Shown one piece after another: positions 50,171 to 59,446 of a DNA stretch of 64,000 nucleotides (the stretch's first letter is position 1; each line of letters opens with the position of its first letter). Where the stretch lies: assembly GCF_000062885.1 (NCBI RefSeq), contig NC_009142.1:6933584-6997583 (forward strand). Reading direction: 5' to 3'. Origin of the DNA: Saccharopolyspora erythraea NRRL 2338 (GTDB lineage Bacteria > Actinomycetota > Actinomycetes > Mycobacteriales > Pseudonocardiaceae). The position numbers were made by a program, and so were the translations under genes. The notes under the pieces were generated by a model. The model searched no databases. It was not told the origin of the DNA and saw nothing but the letters and a program-made list of their open reading frames with translations.

Positions 50171-50202
50171 CGCCCCCGCCGCGGCTAAGCGTGGCGGGGG
50201 CG
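50171..50202 (+). terminator. terminator of the mannose operon
   Basis: CGCCCCCGCC (50171-50180) pairs with GGCGGGGGCG (50193-50202) around a 12-base loop, 16 bases after the binding-protein stop. Confidence 0.75.
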
Positions 50203-50365
50203 TTCGCCGTCGGTGGGGCGGTTCCCGGTGGCGCGGACCTCAGGGGGCCGGTCGTCGGTGGCGGGCCGATGGTCGATGGCGGCCGGGGGCAGGCAGGCAC
50301 TGAGGTTCCGCCACCCACACCGCCACGCAAACCACTTCTGAAACATTTCCTGGTAGGAAGGCCGG

Positions 50366-51097
50366 GTGCTCGTACGCCGCGCCTACATCCCGCGGGCCGA
50401 CCGGCCCGACTCGTTCGATGTCTGGCCCTACACCGTGCCGTGCGTGGCCGAGCTCGCCGAGCGCGGGCTGGGCTTCGACTCGCCGGTCACCATGCTGGTC
50501 GGCGAGAACGGCTCGGGGAAGTCGACGCTGGTCGAGGCGATCGCCGAGGGGTTCAAGCTCGACTCGCACGGCGGCAAGGCAGGGCGCAAGTACGCCAACG
50601 ACCGGCCTCGAACCCCGTTGGGCGAGGTCCTCAAGCTGGAGACCACCGCGGCGGGCGCGCGGATGCTTTCGGGTCCCCGCAACAGGAAGAAGGGCTTCTT
50701 CCTGCGCGCCGAGACGGCGTTCGGGCTGCTGAACAGCGTCAGCGGGCTCCCCGGCTACTGGGACGACGACACCGGCACCATGAGCCACGGCGAGGGCTTC
50801 CTGACCGTCTTCTCCGCGATGTTCCGCGAGCGCGGCTTCTACGTCCTCGACGAGCCCGAGGCCGCGCTGAGCTTCACCTCGTGCCTGCAACTGGTCGGCC
50901 TCATGCGCGAGCTCGCGCGAAGCGGGGCGCAGGTCGTCTGCGCCACCCACTCGCCGATCCTCGCCGCGACTCCGGGCGCCGACATCGTCGAGGTCGGCGA
51001 GCACGGCACGCGGCGCACCACGTGGGCCGACCTGGACGTGGTCGACCACTGGCGCCGCTACCTCACCGACCCCGACCTCTACCTGCGGCACATGTGA
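50366..51097 (+). CDS. orphan AAA-family ATPase (RecF/SMC-like nucleotide-binding fold)
   Basis: Encodes 243 aa from a GTG with GGAAGG upstream. Walker A is MLVGENGSGKSTLVEAIAEG, the signature-like region GTMSHGEGFLTVFSAMF, Walker B FYVLDEPEAALSF, and the switch histidine lies in VCATHSPILAATPGADI. This is the compact AAA_15/AAA_21 group related to ABC, SMC and OLD ATPases. No coiled coil or TOPRIM nuclease domain is present, and no partner nuclease, reverse transcriptase or HNH gene lies beside it. The function is therefore open; defence-system ATPases share this fold, but there is no contextual support. Confidence 0.85.
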   Translation: MLVRRAYIPRADRPDSFDVWPYTVPCVAELAERGLGFDSPVTMLVGENGSGKSTLVEAIAEGFKLDSHGGKAGRKYANDRPRTPLGEVLKLETTAAGARMLSGPRNRKKGFFLRAETAFGLLNSVSGLPGYWDDDTGTMSHGEGFLTVFSAMFRERGFYVLDEPEAALSFTSCLQLVGLMRELARSGAQVVCATHSPILAATPGADIVEVGEHGTRRTTWADLDVVDHWRRYLTDPDLYLRHM

Positions 51098-51115
51098 CCC
51101 GGCCGCCGTCGCCGC

Positions 51116-51532
51116 TCAGCGCAGGCGGGACCAGGCGTAGGCCGTCATCGCGTCCCGCATGTAGGCGGCCATGCCGCGGGGCTTCTTGCGCTCGATGCGG
51201 TGGCGGAACTTGGGGTGGCTCACGTAGAGCGTGGCCAGGCGCAGGTAGGAGTCGCGGTCCGGGGTCCAGAAGTGGCAGATCCACCGGTAGTGGTCGTGGA
51301 TGGCGTGCTGCGTGCGCGGGTCGTTGTCGGGGACACCGGTGCTGAACAGCTCCGCGATGCGGGCGCTGATGCGGTTCCAGTCGCGCCCGATCTGCTCGGG
51401 CGTCGGCTCCTGCGGCCTGCCGCCGACCACCCGGGTCGGCTGCGGCGTCATGTGACCGATCAGCGCGGTGCCGTCCTCCACCGCTTCGGCCTGGTCCAGG
51501 CCGGACCCCGGGTACGACTCCTGCGGCTGCAC
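51116..51532 (-). CDS. stand-alone TipAS antibiotic-recognition domain protein
   Basis: Encodes 138 aa from a GTG with GGAGGAG upstream. The C-terminal 90 residues match the TipAS globin-like domain: IGRDWNRISARIAELFSTGV, AIHDHYRWICHFWTPDRDSY, and FRHRIERKKPRGMAAYMRDA. In TipAL this domain follows a MerR DNA-binding part and traps thiopeptide antibiotics such as thiostrepton; TipAS alone is the short sequestering form. Here there is no MerR part, and the N-terminal 45 residues are polar. It may bind thiopeptides or a related ligand. It is convergent with the AAA ATPase gene. Confidence 0.8.
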   Translation of the reverse strand: MQPQESYPGSGLDQAEAVEDGTALIGHMTPQPTRVVGGRPQEPTPEQIGRDWNRISARIAELFSTGVPDNDPRTQHAIHDHYRWICHFWTPDRDSYLRLATLYVSHPKFRHRIERKKPRGMAAYMRDAMTAYAWSRLR

Positions 51533-51765
51533 GACGTCCGCTCCTCCGTTCCACACGCGGCGAGGCCACCGAAATCGGACACGCGCGGTGACGCACACCA
51601 CGCGCGCTCCAACTTCGGTGGCCACCTGTTCCGGGGAACAGTAACGGAGCGGAACGCGCATCGACGCCGGCTTGCCCGATCCGAGTCCCGGCTGTGATGA
51701 CCCGTCAGCCAACCTGCCCGGGGCAGATCAGCGGGCGAGACGCGGAAGAGCCCGAGTGCTCCGCC

Positions 51766-52008
51766 TCAGTCCGGGACGGGCCCGTCTTCGCCGCTGTCGT
51801 CACGGGTGTCGGCAGCCACGTCGTCCTCTTCGGCGCCGGTCGACGCCTGCTCGGAAGGCTGCGCGGCGTCCTGGTTCGGCGGTGCGAGGAAGACCACACC
51901 GCGGTCGAGGTCCAGCGGCCCGCCCGGGTCGTGCTCGCGCCCGGGTGCGCCCTGGTCGCCCTCGTGCCTGAGCTTGCGGCCGGGGAAGAGTGCACCGACA
52001 AAGCCCAT
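51766..52008 (-). CDS. small conserved protein (DUF6191-like)
   Basis: Encodes 80 aa. The N-terminus GFVGALFPGRKLRHEGDQGA and the following GGPLDLDRGVVFLAPP resemble short actinobacterial proteins with an 'LFAPGRKH...PLDLDSG-V' pattern. The rest is acidic (TGAEEDDVAADTRDDSGEDG) and probably disordered. GGAG nine bases upstream supports the ATG at 52008 over one three codons earlier. Function unknown. It is divergent from dinB, 160 bp away. Confidence 0.6.
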   Translation of the reverse strand: MGFVGALFPGRKLRHEGDQGAPGREHDPGGPLDLDRGVVFLAPPNQDAAQPSEQASTGAEEDDVAADTRDDSGEDGPVPD

Positions 52009-52167
52009 GGAGACCATCTCCGTCGGATCGGCGATCGCTGACCGGAGACACCATCCTCCGGAAGCACCATCCTACCGGCGGACCAGCCATCCGATTCGCG
52101 TTCAGCGGACCCGCCGGTCCGCCGTACCGGCTCCTGCGATGTCGGTCGCACACCGTTCAATGGAGTC

Positions 52168-53496
52168 ATGCGGAGGTGGGTGCTGCACATGGACATGGAC
52201 GCGTTCTTCGCGTCCGTGGAGCAGCTCACCCGGCCGACCGTCCGCGGGCGGCCCGTGCTCGTCGGCGGCCTCGGGCCGCGCGGCACGGTCGCCGGCGCCA
52301 GCTACGAGGCCCGCACCTACGGCGCTCGGTCGGCGATGCCGATGGCCGAGGCCCGGCGGCTCTGCCCGGTGGCGGTGGTGCTGCCGCCGCGGTTCCGGGT
52401 CTACTCGGCGGTCAGCGAGCGCGTGCTGGGCATCGTTCGCGACGTCTCCGAGGTGGTGCAGCAGGTGTCGATCGACGAGGCGTTCATGGAGCCCGCGGAG
52501 CTGGCCGGTGCCGAGCCCGCGACCGTCGAGCGCTTCGCGGCCCGGCTGCGGGAGCGGGTGCGGCGCGAGACCGGGGTGACCGCGTCGATCGGCGCCGGCT
52601 CCGGCAAACAGCTCGCCAAGATCGCCTCCGGCCTGGCCAAACCCGACGGCGCGCTGGTGGTGCCGCCGCAGGAGGAGATCGAGCTGCTGTCCGCGCTACC
52701 GGTGCGGAAGCTGTGGGGCATCGGGCCGGTCACCGAGGGGAAGCTGCACCGGATCGGCGTGCACACCATCGGCGAACTCGCCGCGCTGCACCTGGGCGAC
52801 GTCACTTCCCTGCTCGGCCAGGCGCACGGCACCGAGCTGCACCGGCTCGCCCACGGCATCGACGACCACCCCGTGGAGGAGCGCGCGGAGGCCAAGCAGG
52901 TCAGCGCCGAGACGACGTTCGACGTCGACATCACCGACCAGGGGCGGCTGCTGGCCGAGGTCGCCGGGATGGCCGACAACGCGCACCGCAGGCTGGTCTC
53001 CTCCGGCCGCGCCGCCAAGACGGTGACCGTGAAGGTGCGCGACTCCGACTTCACCACCATCAGCCGCGCCGAGACGTTCGCGAGCGCCACCAGCGACGCC
53101 GCGACGCTCGCGGCTGCCGCGCGCAGGCTGACCTCGGTCGCGGTGCCGCCCGGCACCCCGATCCGGCTGGTCGGGGTCTCCTACTCCGGCCTGGCGAACT
53201 CCGAGCAGGAGGCGCTTTTCGAGAGCCCCGGTGCCGAGGTCGTGGTCAGCACCCAGTCGGTCGAGCACACCCAGGTACCCGAGGCCGCGCCGACGGCGCG
53301 GGGTTGGCGGGCGGGCGACGACGTCCGGCACGACGAGCACGGGCACGGCTGGGTGCAGGGAGCCGGGCTGGGACGGGTCACGGTGCGGTTCGAGACCGCG
53401 ACCACCGGTCGCGGCGTGGCGCGCACGTTCGCCTCGGACGAACCGCTGCTCCACCCGGGCGACCCGCTCGACAGCCTCGGTTGGCAGTCGGACTGA
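52168..53496 (+). CDS. dinB: DNA polymerase IV with extended C-terminus
   Basis: Encodes 442 aa, about 90 longer than the usual 350. The Y-family palm has [13 protein letters not shown] and VSIDEAFME for the catalytic acids. HhH segments ([19 protein letters not shown]) and the little-finger domain follow. The clamp-binding motif QEALF is at 347-351 and is normally the end of the protein; here a further 91 residues follow, with [20 protein letters not shown] like an SH3-type barrel. It copies past damaged DNA. GGAG lies just before the ATG. No LexA box is evident to me. Confidence 0.94.
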   Translation: MRRWVLHMDMDAFFASVEQLTRPTVRGRPVLVGGLGPRGTVAGASYEARTYGARSAMPMAEARRLCPVAVVLPPRFRVYSAVSERVLGIVRDVSEVVQQVSIDEAFMEPAELAGAEPATVERFAARLRERVRRETGVTASIGAGSGKQLAKIASGLAKPDGALVVPPQEEIELLSALPVRKLWGIGPVTEGKLHRIGVHTIGELAALHLGDVTSLLGQAHGTELHRLAHGIDDHPVEERAEAKQVSAETTFDVDITDQGRLLAEVAGMADNAHRRLVSSGRAAKTVTVKVRDSDFTTISRAETFASATSDAATLAAAARRLTSVAVPPGTPIRLVGVSYSGLANSEQEALFESPGAEVVVSTQSVEHTQVPEAAPTARGWRAGDDVRHDEHGHGWVQGAGLGRVTVRFETATTGRGVARTFASDEPLLHPGDPLDSLGWQSD

Positions 53497-53543
53497 GGAG
53501 CGCGCCGCGCCTCGACGGCCGCCGAGAAGGTGTTTCAGCCGCT

Positions 53544-53569
53544 GCGGTGCGGGACTCAGCCCGCACCGC
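53544..53569. terminator. bidirectional terminator after dinB
   Basis: GCGGTGCGGG (53544-53553) pairs perfectly with CCCGCACCGC (53560-53569), loop ACTCAG, between the convergent dinB and membrane-protein genes. Confidence 0.75.
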
Positions 53570-53586
53570 TTCGCAAGCGGCCCCGG

Positions 53587-54369
53587 TCAGGTTGCCGTCG
53601 GCGCGGGCAGCTCGCGCTTGTAGTGCCCGACCCACTTGCGCGGCGCCACCGTCTGCACGGCGTGCTCGACCGAACGCGCCAGCTTGCTGAACGGCGGCAG
53701 GTGGAAGCGGTACCGCTCGCCGGGCAGGCCGGGCATCGACGGCGGCTCCTCGATCCGCCAGCGGTCGAACTCCGGGTGCCGGGCGGCGAAGCCGGCGTCG
53801 GCCGGGTAGAACTCCAGCGCCACCCTGCGGTCCGGCGGCACCGGCCGGTTGTGCTGGATCCACGGCAGGGTGCCCACGCCCACGGCCGCGATCTCGTCCC
53901 ACGACACGCCCACGACCTCACCGCGCGTGCGGGCGTAGAAACCGCCGCGGTCGAACAGGAAACCCCGGCTGCTGAGCATGCCCCGCGACGAGGTGGCGAA
54001 CCACAGGAAGATCACGCCGAACACGAGCTGCCAGATCCACATGCCGACCGTGGAGCCCTTGTTGGCCAGCGTCGCCGCGCACAGCACGGTGAGCAGACCG
54101 CTGATGCCGCCACCGATCAGCAGCGTGCGGAAGCTGCTCGCGCTGACGTCGACGTCCTGCGCGTCGGCGCCCAGCACCACCGGCACCGCCCGGCCCGGCG
54201 GTGGCGCGGAGTGCGGCGGCTGCGCGCGGACGGTCCGGTCCTCACCCCGCGCGGACTGCTCGGAGGTGTAGCGCGCGGTGCCCCGGTCACCGACCTCGCC
54301 CCGAGGCACCGTCTTGCGCGCGTCGTTCGCCGAGTCGGCCCGCTGCCATCCGCCTGGAAGCCACTTCAT
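53587..54369 (-). CDS. membrane protein of unknown function
   Basis: Encodes 260 aa. About 80 polar residues precede two membrane segments (TLLIGGGISGLLTVLCAATL and GMWIWQLVFGVIFLWFATSS). The C-terminal half is soluble, with GFYARTRGEVVGVSWDEIAA, a pattern seen in PH-like membrane proteins of actinobacteria. I do not recognise a named family. Its ATG lies about 85 bp from the end of the thiolase gene on the same strand. Expression and role are uncertain. Confidence 0.75.
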   Translation of the reverse strand: MKWLPGGWQRADSANDARKTVPRGEVGDRGTARYTSEQSARGEDRTVRAQPPHSAPPPGRAVPVVLGADAQDVDVSASSFRTLLIGGGISGLLTVLCAATLANKGSTVGMWIWQLVFGVIFLWFATSSRGMLSSRGFLFDRGGFYARTRGEVVGVSWDEIAAVGVGTLPWIQHNRPVPPDRRVALEFYPADAGFAARHPEFDRWRIEEPPSMPGLPGERYRFHLPPFSKLARSVEHAVQTVAPRKWVGHYKRELPAPTAT

Positions 54370-54453
54370 GGCCCCCAGGGTAGCGGCGACCCGTCCAGTT
54401 GATCATGTTCCTACCCGGATTTCCGGGTTCGGTCAGGGTTTCCCCGAGTCCGG

Positions 54454-55641
54454 TCAGCTCCGAGGCACGCGCACGACGAGCGCGTCGCCCTGACCGCCGC
54501 CGCCGCACAGGGCCGCCGCGCCGGTTCCGCCGCCGCGGCGCTTGAGCTCCAGCGCCAGGTGCAGGGCGAGCCGGGCGCCCGACATGCCGATCGGGTGACC
54601 GAGGGCGATCGCGCCACCGTTGACGTTGACCTTGTCCTCGCCGAGGCCCAGCGCCTTGCTGGAGACCACGCCGACCGCGGCGAACGCCTCGTTGATCTCG
54701 ACGAGGTCGAGCGCGCCGGGCTCGATGCCCTCCTTGGCGCAGGCCGCCCTGATCGCGTTCGACGGCTGCTCGTGCAGGCTGGCGTCGGGGCCGGAGACCA
54801 CACCGTGCGCGCCGATCTCGGCCAGCCAGGTCAGGCCCAGCTCCTCGGCCTTGGCCTTGCTCATGACCACCACGGCGGCGGCACCGTCGGAGATCTGCGA
54901 GGCCGAGCCCGCGGTGATCGTGCCGTCGGGCGCGAACGCCGGACGCAGCTTGGCCAGACCCTCGGCGGTGGTGTCCGGGCGAACGCCCTCGTCGGTGTCG
55001 ACCACGACCGGGTCGCCCTTGCGCTGCGGCACGGTGACCGGCGCGATCTCCTCGGCGAACACGCCCGAGTTCGCCGCCGCGCCCGCCCGCTGGTGCGAGC
55101 GGGCGGCGAAGGCGTCCTGCTCCTCGCGGGTGATGCCGTAGCGGGAGTTGTACTTCTCGGTCGACGCGCCCATCGCGACCTGGTCGAACGCGCAGAACAG
55201 GCCGTCGTGGGCCATGTGGTCCAGCATCTGCACGTCGCCGTACTTGAAGCCCTCGCGCGACTTGCCGAGCAGGTGCGGCGCCTGGGTCATCGACTCCTGG
55301 CCGCCCGCGACCACGATCTCGAACTCGCCCGCGCGGATGAGCTGGTCGGCCAGCGCGATCGCGTCGAGGCCGGACAGGCAGACCTTGTTGATCGTCAGGG
55401 CCGGGACGTCCATCGGGATGCCCGCCGCGACCGCCGCCTGCCGGGCGGGGATCTGCCCGGCGCCCGCGGTCAGCACCTGGCCCATGATCGTGTACTGCAC
55501 CTGCTCGGGCTCGACCCCGGCGCGCTCCAGGGCGGCCTTGATCGCCACCCCGCCGAGCTGGGCGCCGGAGAAGTCCTTGAGCGAGCCGAGCAGCCGCCCC
55601 ATCGGGGTGCGCGCCCCGGCCACGATCACAGAAGTTCCCAC
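54454..55641 (-). CDS. acetyl-CoA C-acetyltransferase (thiolase)
   Basis: Encodes 395 aa from a GTG with GGGAGG upstream. Thiolase catalytic residues are all present: nucleophile Cys88 in [18 protein letters not shown], His in [17 protein letters not shown], and Cys in [28 protein letters not shown] is the typical middle block. It condenses or cleaves acetoacetyl-CoA. A methylmalonyl-CoA epimerase gene lies 1.4 kb away, and the two are often close in actinomycetes, linking acetyl- and propionyl-CoA pools. Biosynthetic versus degradative direction cannot be told. Confidence 0.94.
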   Translation of the reverse strand: MGTSVIVAGARTPMGRLLGSLKDFSGAQLGGVAIKAALERAGVEPEQVQYTIMGQVLTAGAGQIPARQAAVAAGIPMDVPALTINKVCLSGLDAIALADQLIRAGEFEIVVAGGQESMTQAPHLLGKSREGFKYGDVQMLDHMAHDGLFCAFDQVAMGASTEKYNSRYGITREEQDAFAARSHQRAGAAANSGVFAEEIAPVTVPQRKGDPVVVDTDEGVRPDTTAEGLAKLRPAFAPDGTITAGSASQISDGAAAVVVMSKAKAEELGLTWLAEIGAHGVVSGPDASLHEQPSNAIRAACAKEGIEPGALDLVEINEAFAAVGVVSSKALGLGEDKVNVNGGAIALGHPIGMSGARLALHLALELKRRGGGTGAAALCGGGGQGDALVVRVPRS

Positions 55642-55863
55642 CGCTGCCTCCCGGTCCGTTCGTCGACGTGCTGCGTTGCCGCGTCGCACCACCATCATGG
55701 GGTCTCGGACGCACTGGGGACCATACCCAGCGTGGCACGCCGTGCCGCTTGTGAGGACGCCCACAGAGCGGGACGCGCTGGGACTGGTGCTGACACCAGG
55801 CCGCGCTTGACCTCGGTGAGCCGCCCGCACCCCGACGGCGCGGGCGGCTCTCCGAGGCGCCGG

Positions 55864-56868
55864 TCAGCAGTTGCCGCGTCCCGCGGTCGTGTCGCACAGC
55901 GTCGTCTCGTCGGCCCACGAGAGCTTGCTGCGCGCGTTCACGCCGAGCTCGCGCGAGGCGGAGACGTCGCCGCTCGCCCCGGAGTCGCCCTTGAGCCAGT
56001 AGCGGACCTCGTAGTCCTTGCCGCCCTCGGCGTAAGTGAAGACGTAGAACGGCGCGGGCACCGGTGCGGGCCCGAAGTCCGGCGAGGTCCAGGCGTCCTC
56101 GCCCTCGGCCTTGGCCGGATCGACGTACAGGCAGTCGTACTGGGCTCCCTCGTAGGTGCACTTGCGCGGTTCGGCGCCGCCGTAGCGGCCCACGCCGTCC
56201 ACCTTGGTCACCTGCTGCGAGCCGAGCCGCTGGAAGATCTTCTCGCAGGCGCCGCCGTCGCAGGCGTGCCAGTCCTTCCAGGCCGCGGAGCGGGCCGACG
56301 CCGTCGACGCGCCGCCGTTCACCGCGTCGCAGAACTTGCCGAGCATGTAGGGCGCCATCTTCTCGGCCGCCGTCACCGAGTCGATCGCGGTTGCCGCGGT
56401 CTCCTTCGCGCCGAGCCCCGCCGAGTCGAGCTGCCAGATGCCCACGCCGGGGTTGAAGAACAGCCCGTCGGCGCGCTGCTCGGGATCGGCCAGCGACGCC
56501 TGGTCGTCGTACCGGGAAAGAGTCATGGGCGAGGGCGGCTCGCCCGACCCAGCCACCTCCGGCCAGGTGGTGGCCAGCGTCAGGTTGGTCGCCGCCTCGG
56601 CGCTGACCTGGCATTCCGCCTGCTCGACGGCCTTGGCGGCGGCGGCCTGGACCGCGGCGTAGGGCTCGGCGCCGAACTGCAGCGGCGCGTTCTCGGCCAC
56701 CCACGCCCGTTCGCGTTTCAGCCGGACTTCCTCGGGATTCTCCCCGCCACCGCCCGAGATGGTCCCGTCCGCCCCGGCAGCCGAGGCGACCGGCGCGAAC
56801 ACCGTGGTGGCCCCCAGCAGAACGGCGAGCAGGACGGAGCACGGGCGGACAGGTTGCTTGGTAACCAT
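55864..56868 (-). CDS. secreted protein, possibly lysozyme-like, unknown
   Basis: Encodes 334 aa. The Sec signal runs to the ASA-AG site at about residue 30 (VLLAVLLGATTVFAPVASA). AAGGGGG gives a good ribosome site. The mature part has several cysteines. The stretch LFFNPGVGIWQLDSAGLGAK, then TAAEKMAPYMLGKFC, recalls lysozyme-like or transglycosylase folds (a 'G-WQLD' block), but this is weak evidence. It separates the thiolase gene from the divergent epimerase gene, so it may be a lineage-specific insertion. Biochemical function not determined. Confidence 0.75.
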   Translation of the reverse strand: MVTKQPVRPCSVLLAVLLGATTVFAPVASAAGADGTISGGGGENPEEVRLKRERAWVAENAPLQFGAEPYAAVQAAAAKAVEQAECQVSAEAATNLTLATTWPEVAGSGEPPSPMTLSRYDDQASLADPEQRADGLFFNPGVGIWQLDSAGLGAKETAATAIDSVTAAEKMAPYMLGKFCDAVNGGASTASARSAAWKDWHACDGGACEKIFQRLGSQQVTKVDGVGRYGGAEPRKCTYEGAQYDCLYVDPAKAEGEDAWTSPDFGPAPVPAPFYVFTYAEGGKDYEVRYWLKGDSGASGDVSASRELGVNARSKLSWADETTLCDTTAGRGNC

Positions 56869-57021
56869 AGTGCCCCCTTCGGTCGTGAATTATCGACATG
56901 CTCGTTCGGGACGTGCTCGTCGAACTCCACCGATCGGGGCAACTCGATCAAGGAAAGAGACTGTTCATTTGCCGCTTTTCACCTGTTTCCCGCCACATCG
57001 GACGCGGGCTAGGCTCGCGGC

Positions 57022-57462
57022 ATGCACGAGGACCTGAGCGGGCTGGTGACCGCCATCGACCACGTCGGCATCGCGGTGCCCGACCTGGACGCAGCCATCG
57101 AGTTCCAGCGGCGGACCTTCGGCCTGGAGGTCGCCCACATCGAGGTCAACGAGGAGCAGGGCGTGCACGAGGCGATGCTGCGCGCGCCCGGCGACGCCTC
57201 GGGTGCCACGCAGATCCAGCTGCTCGCACCGATGCGGGACGACTCGGCGATCGCGAAGTTCATCGGCCGCAGCGGGCCCGGCCTGCAGCAGCTCGCCTAC
57301 CGCGTCACCGACGTCGAGGCGGCCTCGGAGGCGTTGCGCGCCAAGGGTTTTCGACTGCTCTACGACTCGCCGCGGCGCGGTACCGCCGACAGCCGCATCA
57401 ACTTCGTGCACCCGAAGGACGCGGGCGGCGTGCTCGTGGAACTGGTCGAGCCGGCGCAGTAA
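57022..57462 (+). CDS. methylmalonyl-CoA epimerase
   Basis: Encodes 146 aa of the glyoxalase/VOC fold. TAIDHVGIAVPDLDAAIEFQ carries the first metal histidine (His14), and then come EEQGVHEAMLRAPG, GPGLQQLAYRVTDVEAASEA and INFVHPKDAGGVLVELVEP, with the last glutamate ligand. It interconverts (2R)- and (2S)-methylmalonyl-CoA, feeding extender units to polyketide synthesis or propionate to succinyl-CoA. TAGGCT ends six bases before the ATG and no ribosome site is seen, so the mRNA is probably leaderless. Confidence 0.95.
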   Translation: MHEDLSGLVTAIDHVGIAVPDLDAAIEFQRRTFGLEVAHIEVNEEQGVHEAMLRAPGDASGATQIQLLAPMRDDSAIAKFIGRSGPGLQQLAYRVTDVEAASEALRAKGFRLLYDSPRRGTADSRINFVHPKDAGGVLVELVEPAQ

Positions 57463-57820
57463 CGACACGGCGTGCCGCGGCGCGTAGCGGCGCGGCGGAG
57501 ATCCGTAGCGGCGCGGGGATGCGGCGCGGCGCGGCGGCGCGGCGGGATGCGGCGGCACTCCGATGTGGACACCGTGGAGGATTGCGTCGTGAATTTCCGT
57601 CCGCGACGCCGGACTGCGGCCTCAACGCGGAAGCGTGACACGCGAAAGTGCGCGACACCGTGCTTCCGATGACCGAGCGTGCGGTAAACCCTCTCGGGAG
57701 CGCGCGAGCGTGTTAGCACGGAAGCATGGCGCGCGGCTCGACCGCGCCGTGCGAGCAGCGCCGCACGAGAGCCGCGGCAACGCGAGCGCCGCCGCATGAC
57801 CACCGCGAGAACGGCATGGG
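57463..57820. other. 358-bp GC-rich gap without a gene
   Basis: The epimerase and TetR genes converge here. The first 90 bases are near-simple repeats of GCGGCGCGG and GATGCGG; frames across it encode only Arg/Ala-rich nonsense. A distant inverted pair, GTGCTTCCG near 57659 and CGGAAGCAT near 57720, could form a long-range stem. No clear terminator was found. Confidence 0.5.
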
Positions 57821-58483
57821 TCAGGCGGGCTTCGGGGCCTTCGTCATCCCGCCGACGCTGAGTTCCAGAGCGCGCGCGATGAAGCCGATCTCGCGCTCCA
57901 GTTCGTCGTCGTGCTCTCCCCGGCGCGCGACGGCGTGCCGGTAGTTGATCAGCCGCGCGAAGAGCATCGCGGCGGTGTCCACGTCGCCGCCCTTGCGTCC
58001 GGTCGGCAGCGCCGCCTCCATCACCCGCCTGACCTGGTCCACGACGGCCTGGAAGCGCGTCTGCAACGCCTCCCGCAACGCGACGTGGGTGTCGGCCTCG
58101 CGCCACAGCAGGTGGCTCAGCAGCAGCGACGACTCCAGCCGCGTGTCGAACTCGAGCACCAGCCTGCGCAGGCTGCCCGCGACGTCACCGCGCACCGCGA
58201 CCCCGTCGGACTCGACCGCCTCCTCCGGCAACCGGTCGACCAGCGCGGTCAGCAGGTCCTGCTTGTGGCGGAAGTAGTAGTGGATCAGTCCTTTGGGCAC
58301 CTGCGCCCGCTCGGCGATCCGGGAGGTCGGCGTCGCGTCGAAGCCGTGCTCGGCGAACAGCTCACCTGCCGCCGTGAGGATCCGCTCGCGCGCACCCACC
58401 TCCTGGTCCGTACCGCCGGCTCCGGGTTCGTCCGCTTTGGACCTCCGGCCCGCCGCGTTCGCCGCACCTGGTCCCCGTGCCAT
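57821..58483 (-). CDS. TetR-family transcriptional regulator
   Basis: Encodes 220 aa with GGAGGT eight bases before the ATG at 58483. After a charged 30-residue lead, the helix-turn-helix is ATPTSRIAERAQVPKGLIHY with the usual YYFRHKQDLL extension. The rest is a helical ligand domain. It lies 150 bp downstream of the SPW-protein gene on the same strand. No palindrome stands out next to it, so its targets and ligand are unknown. Confidence 0.9.
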   Translation of the reverse strand: MARGPGAANAAGRRSKADEPGAGGTDQEVGARERILTAAGELFAEHGFDATPTSRIAERAQVPKGLIHYYFRHKQDLLTALVDRLPEEAVESDGVAVRGDVAGSLRRLVLEFDTRLESSLLLSHLLWREADTHVALREALQTRFQAVVDQVRRVMEAALPTGRKGGDVDTAAMLFARLINYRHAVARRGEHDDELEREIGFIARALELSVGGMTKAPKPA

Positions 58484-58633
58484 CGGCGCGACCTCCAGCC
58501 TCCGGGCATCCGGTGTGGAGCTCCTTCGCCTGCCGCTGCATCGCATGCAGCCCTGGAAAGTCGCCGTCCGCCGAGGTGCGGCGCGGCCCGGAGTGCGCCC
58601 GGACCGCGCCGACCTCGCTCGGACGCCCCTGCG

Positions 58634-59020
58634 TCAGTGCTGTCCGGCCACTCCCCGCTGGTGCGCGGCGTTGGCCTCGGGGAGCGCGGCGGCACCGGCG
58701 ATCACGGCCAGCACGCCGACCACCCAGGAGGTCCACGCGGCGCCCATGTAGTCGGTGTAGCCCAGTGCCCAGGGCGAGATGAACAGCAGGACTCCGAGCA
58801 GCATGTGGGCGTACTCGCTGGTCATCGAGCCCGGCATGGCCAACGACCACACGCTGGCGATCACCAGCAGCGCGCCCAGCACGATCATCGCCGACATCGC
58901 GTTGCCGTTGGTGGACGTCCACAGCGTCGCGAGCACGAGGTAGGCACCCAGCACCACGCCGACCCAGTCCTGCCACCGCATCCACGGCTTCGCAGTCGCT
59001 CCTTCGGACCTACTGGCCAC
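58634..59020 (-). CDS. SPW-repeat membrane protein
   Basis: Encodes 128 aa from the GTG at 59020, chosen because GGAGGTGAT lies directly upstream; a GTG five codons earlier sits in that site. Four hydrophobic segments are arranged as two repeats: WMRWQDWVGVVLGAYLVLA and, in the second, LLGVLLFISPWALGYTD with the name-giving SPW. Such proteins (PF03779) are of unknown function, common in actinobacteria and often stress-associated. An AT-richer promoter region lies at 59021-59160. Confidence 0.88.
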   Translation of the reverse strand: MASRSEGATAKPWMRWQDWVGVVLGAYLVLATLWTSTNGNAMSAMIVLGALLVIASVWSLAMPGSMTSEYAHMLLGVLLFISPWALGYTDYMGAAWTSWVVGVLAVIAGAAALPEANAAHQRGVAGQH

Positions 59021-59185
59021 GTCGATCACCTCCACAGACGGGATGTCCTACTCCAAATGGTCGTATTGGTTGGCCAGCCGGTCAAGACTCCCTGAACGGG
59101 TATTTTTCCCCGTTTGAGCGGCGAATCGCGTCCATCCGACACTCGACTACGTACTGCGTTCGACGGCACGGGCACCCGATTGGTA

Positions 59186-59203
59186 CTAGTCCAAACGGAC
59201 TAG
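59186..59203. promoter_or_regulatory. operator-like inverted repeat
   Basis: CTAGTCC (59186-59192) and GGACTAG (59197-59203) form a perfect 7-bp inverted repeat around AAAC. It lies in the 426-bp gap 59021-59446 between the divergent SPW and coiled-coil genes. Its binding protein is unknown. No gene is otherwise seen in the gap. Confidence 0.4.
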
Positions 59204-59446
59204 CCCTGCACGCTTGGTCATCGCCCCGGGAGCGCGCTCCGAAGCCCTGTGGGGCGAAAGGCCCAATCCGATCGGACCACCGGTCCGCGACCGCTTCCGA
59301 CAGCCCTACGGCACCCGGCGGACGGGCGCCGCCACACCGCCGTGGCCGCCGCTCGTCGCCCACCTGGAGACGTGCGCGCCACGAAATCCGGTCATCAGGC
59401 CCACACCTCCCACAACACGGCCGAGTTCCAGGTAGCGTTGAGTGCC

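Noticed and set aside
50366-52008. Anti-phage island (AAA ATPase with neighbours)
   Set aside because: The neighbours are a TipAS protein and a small acidic protein; no nuclease, reverse transcriptase or methylase is present to support a defence system.
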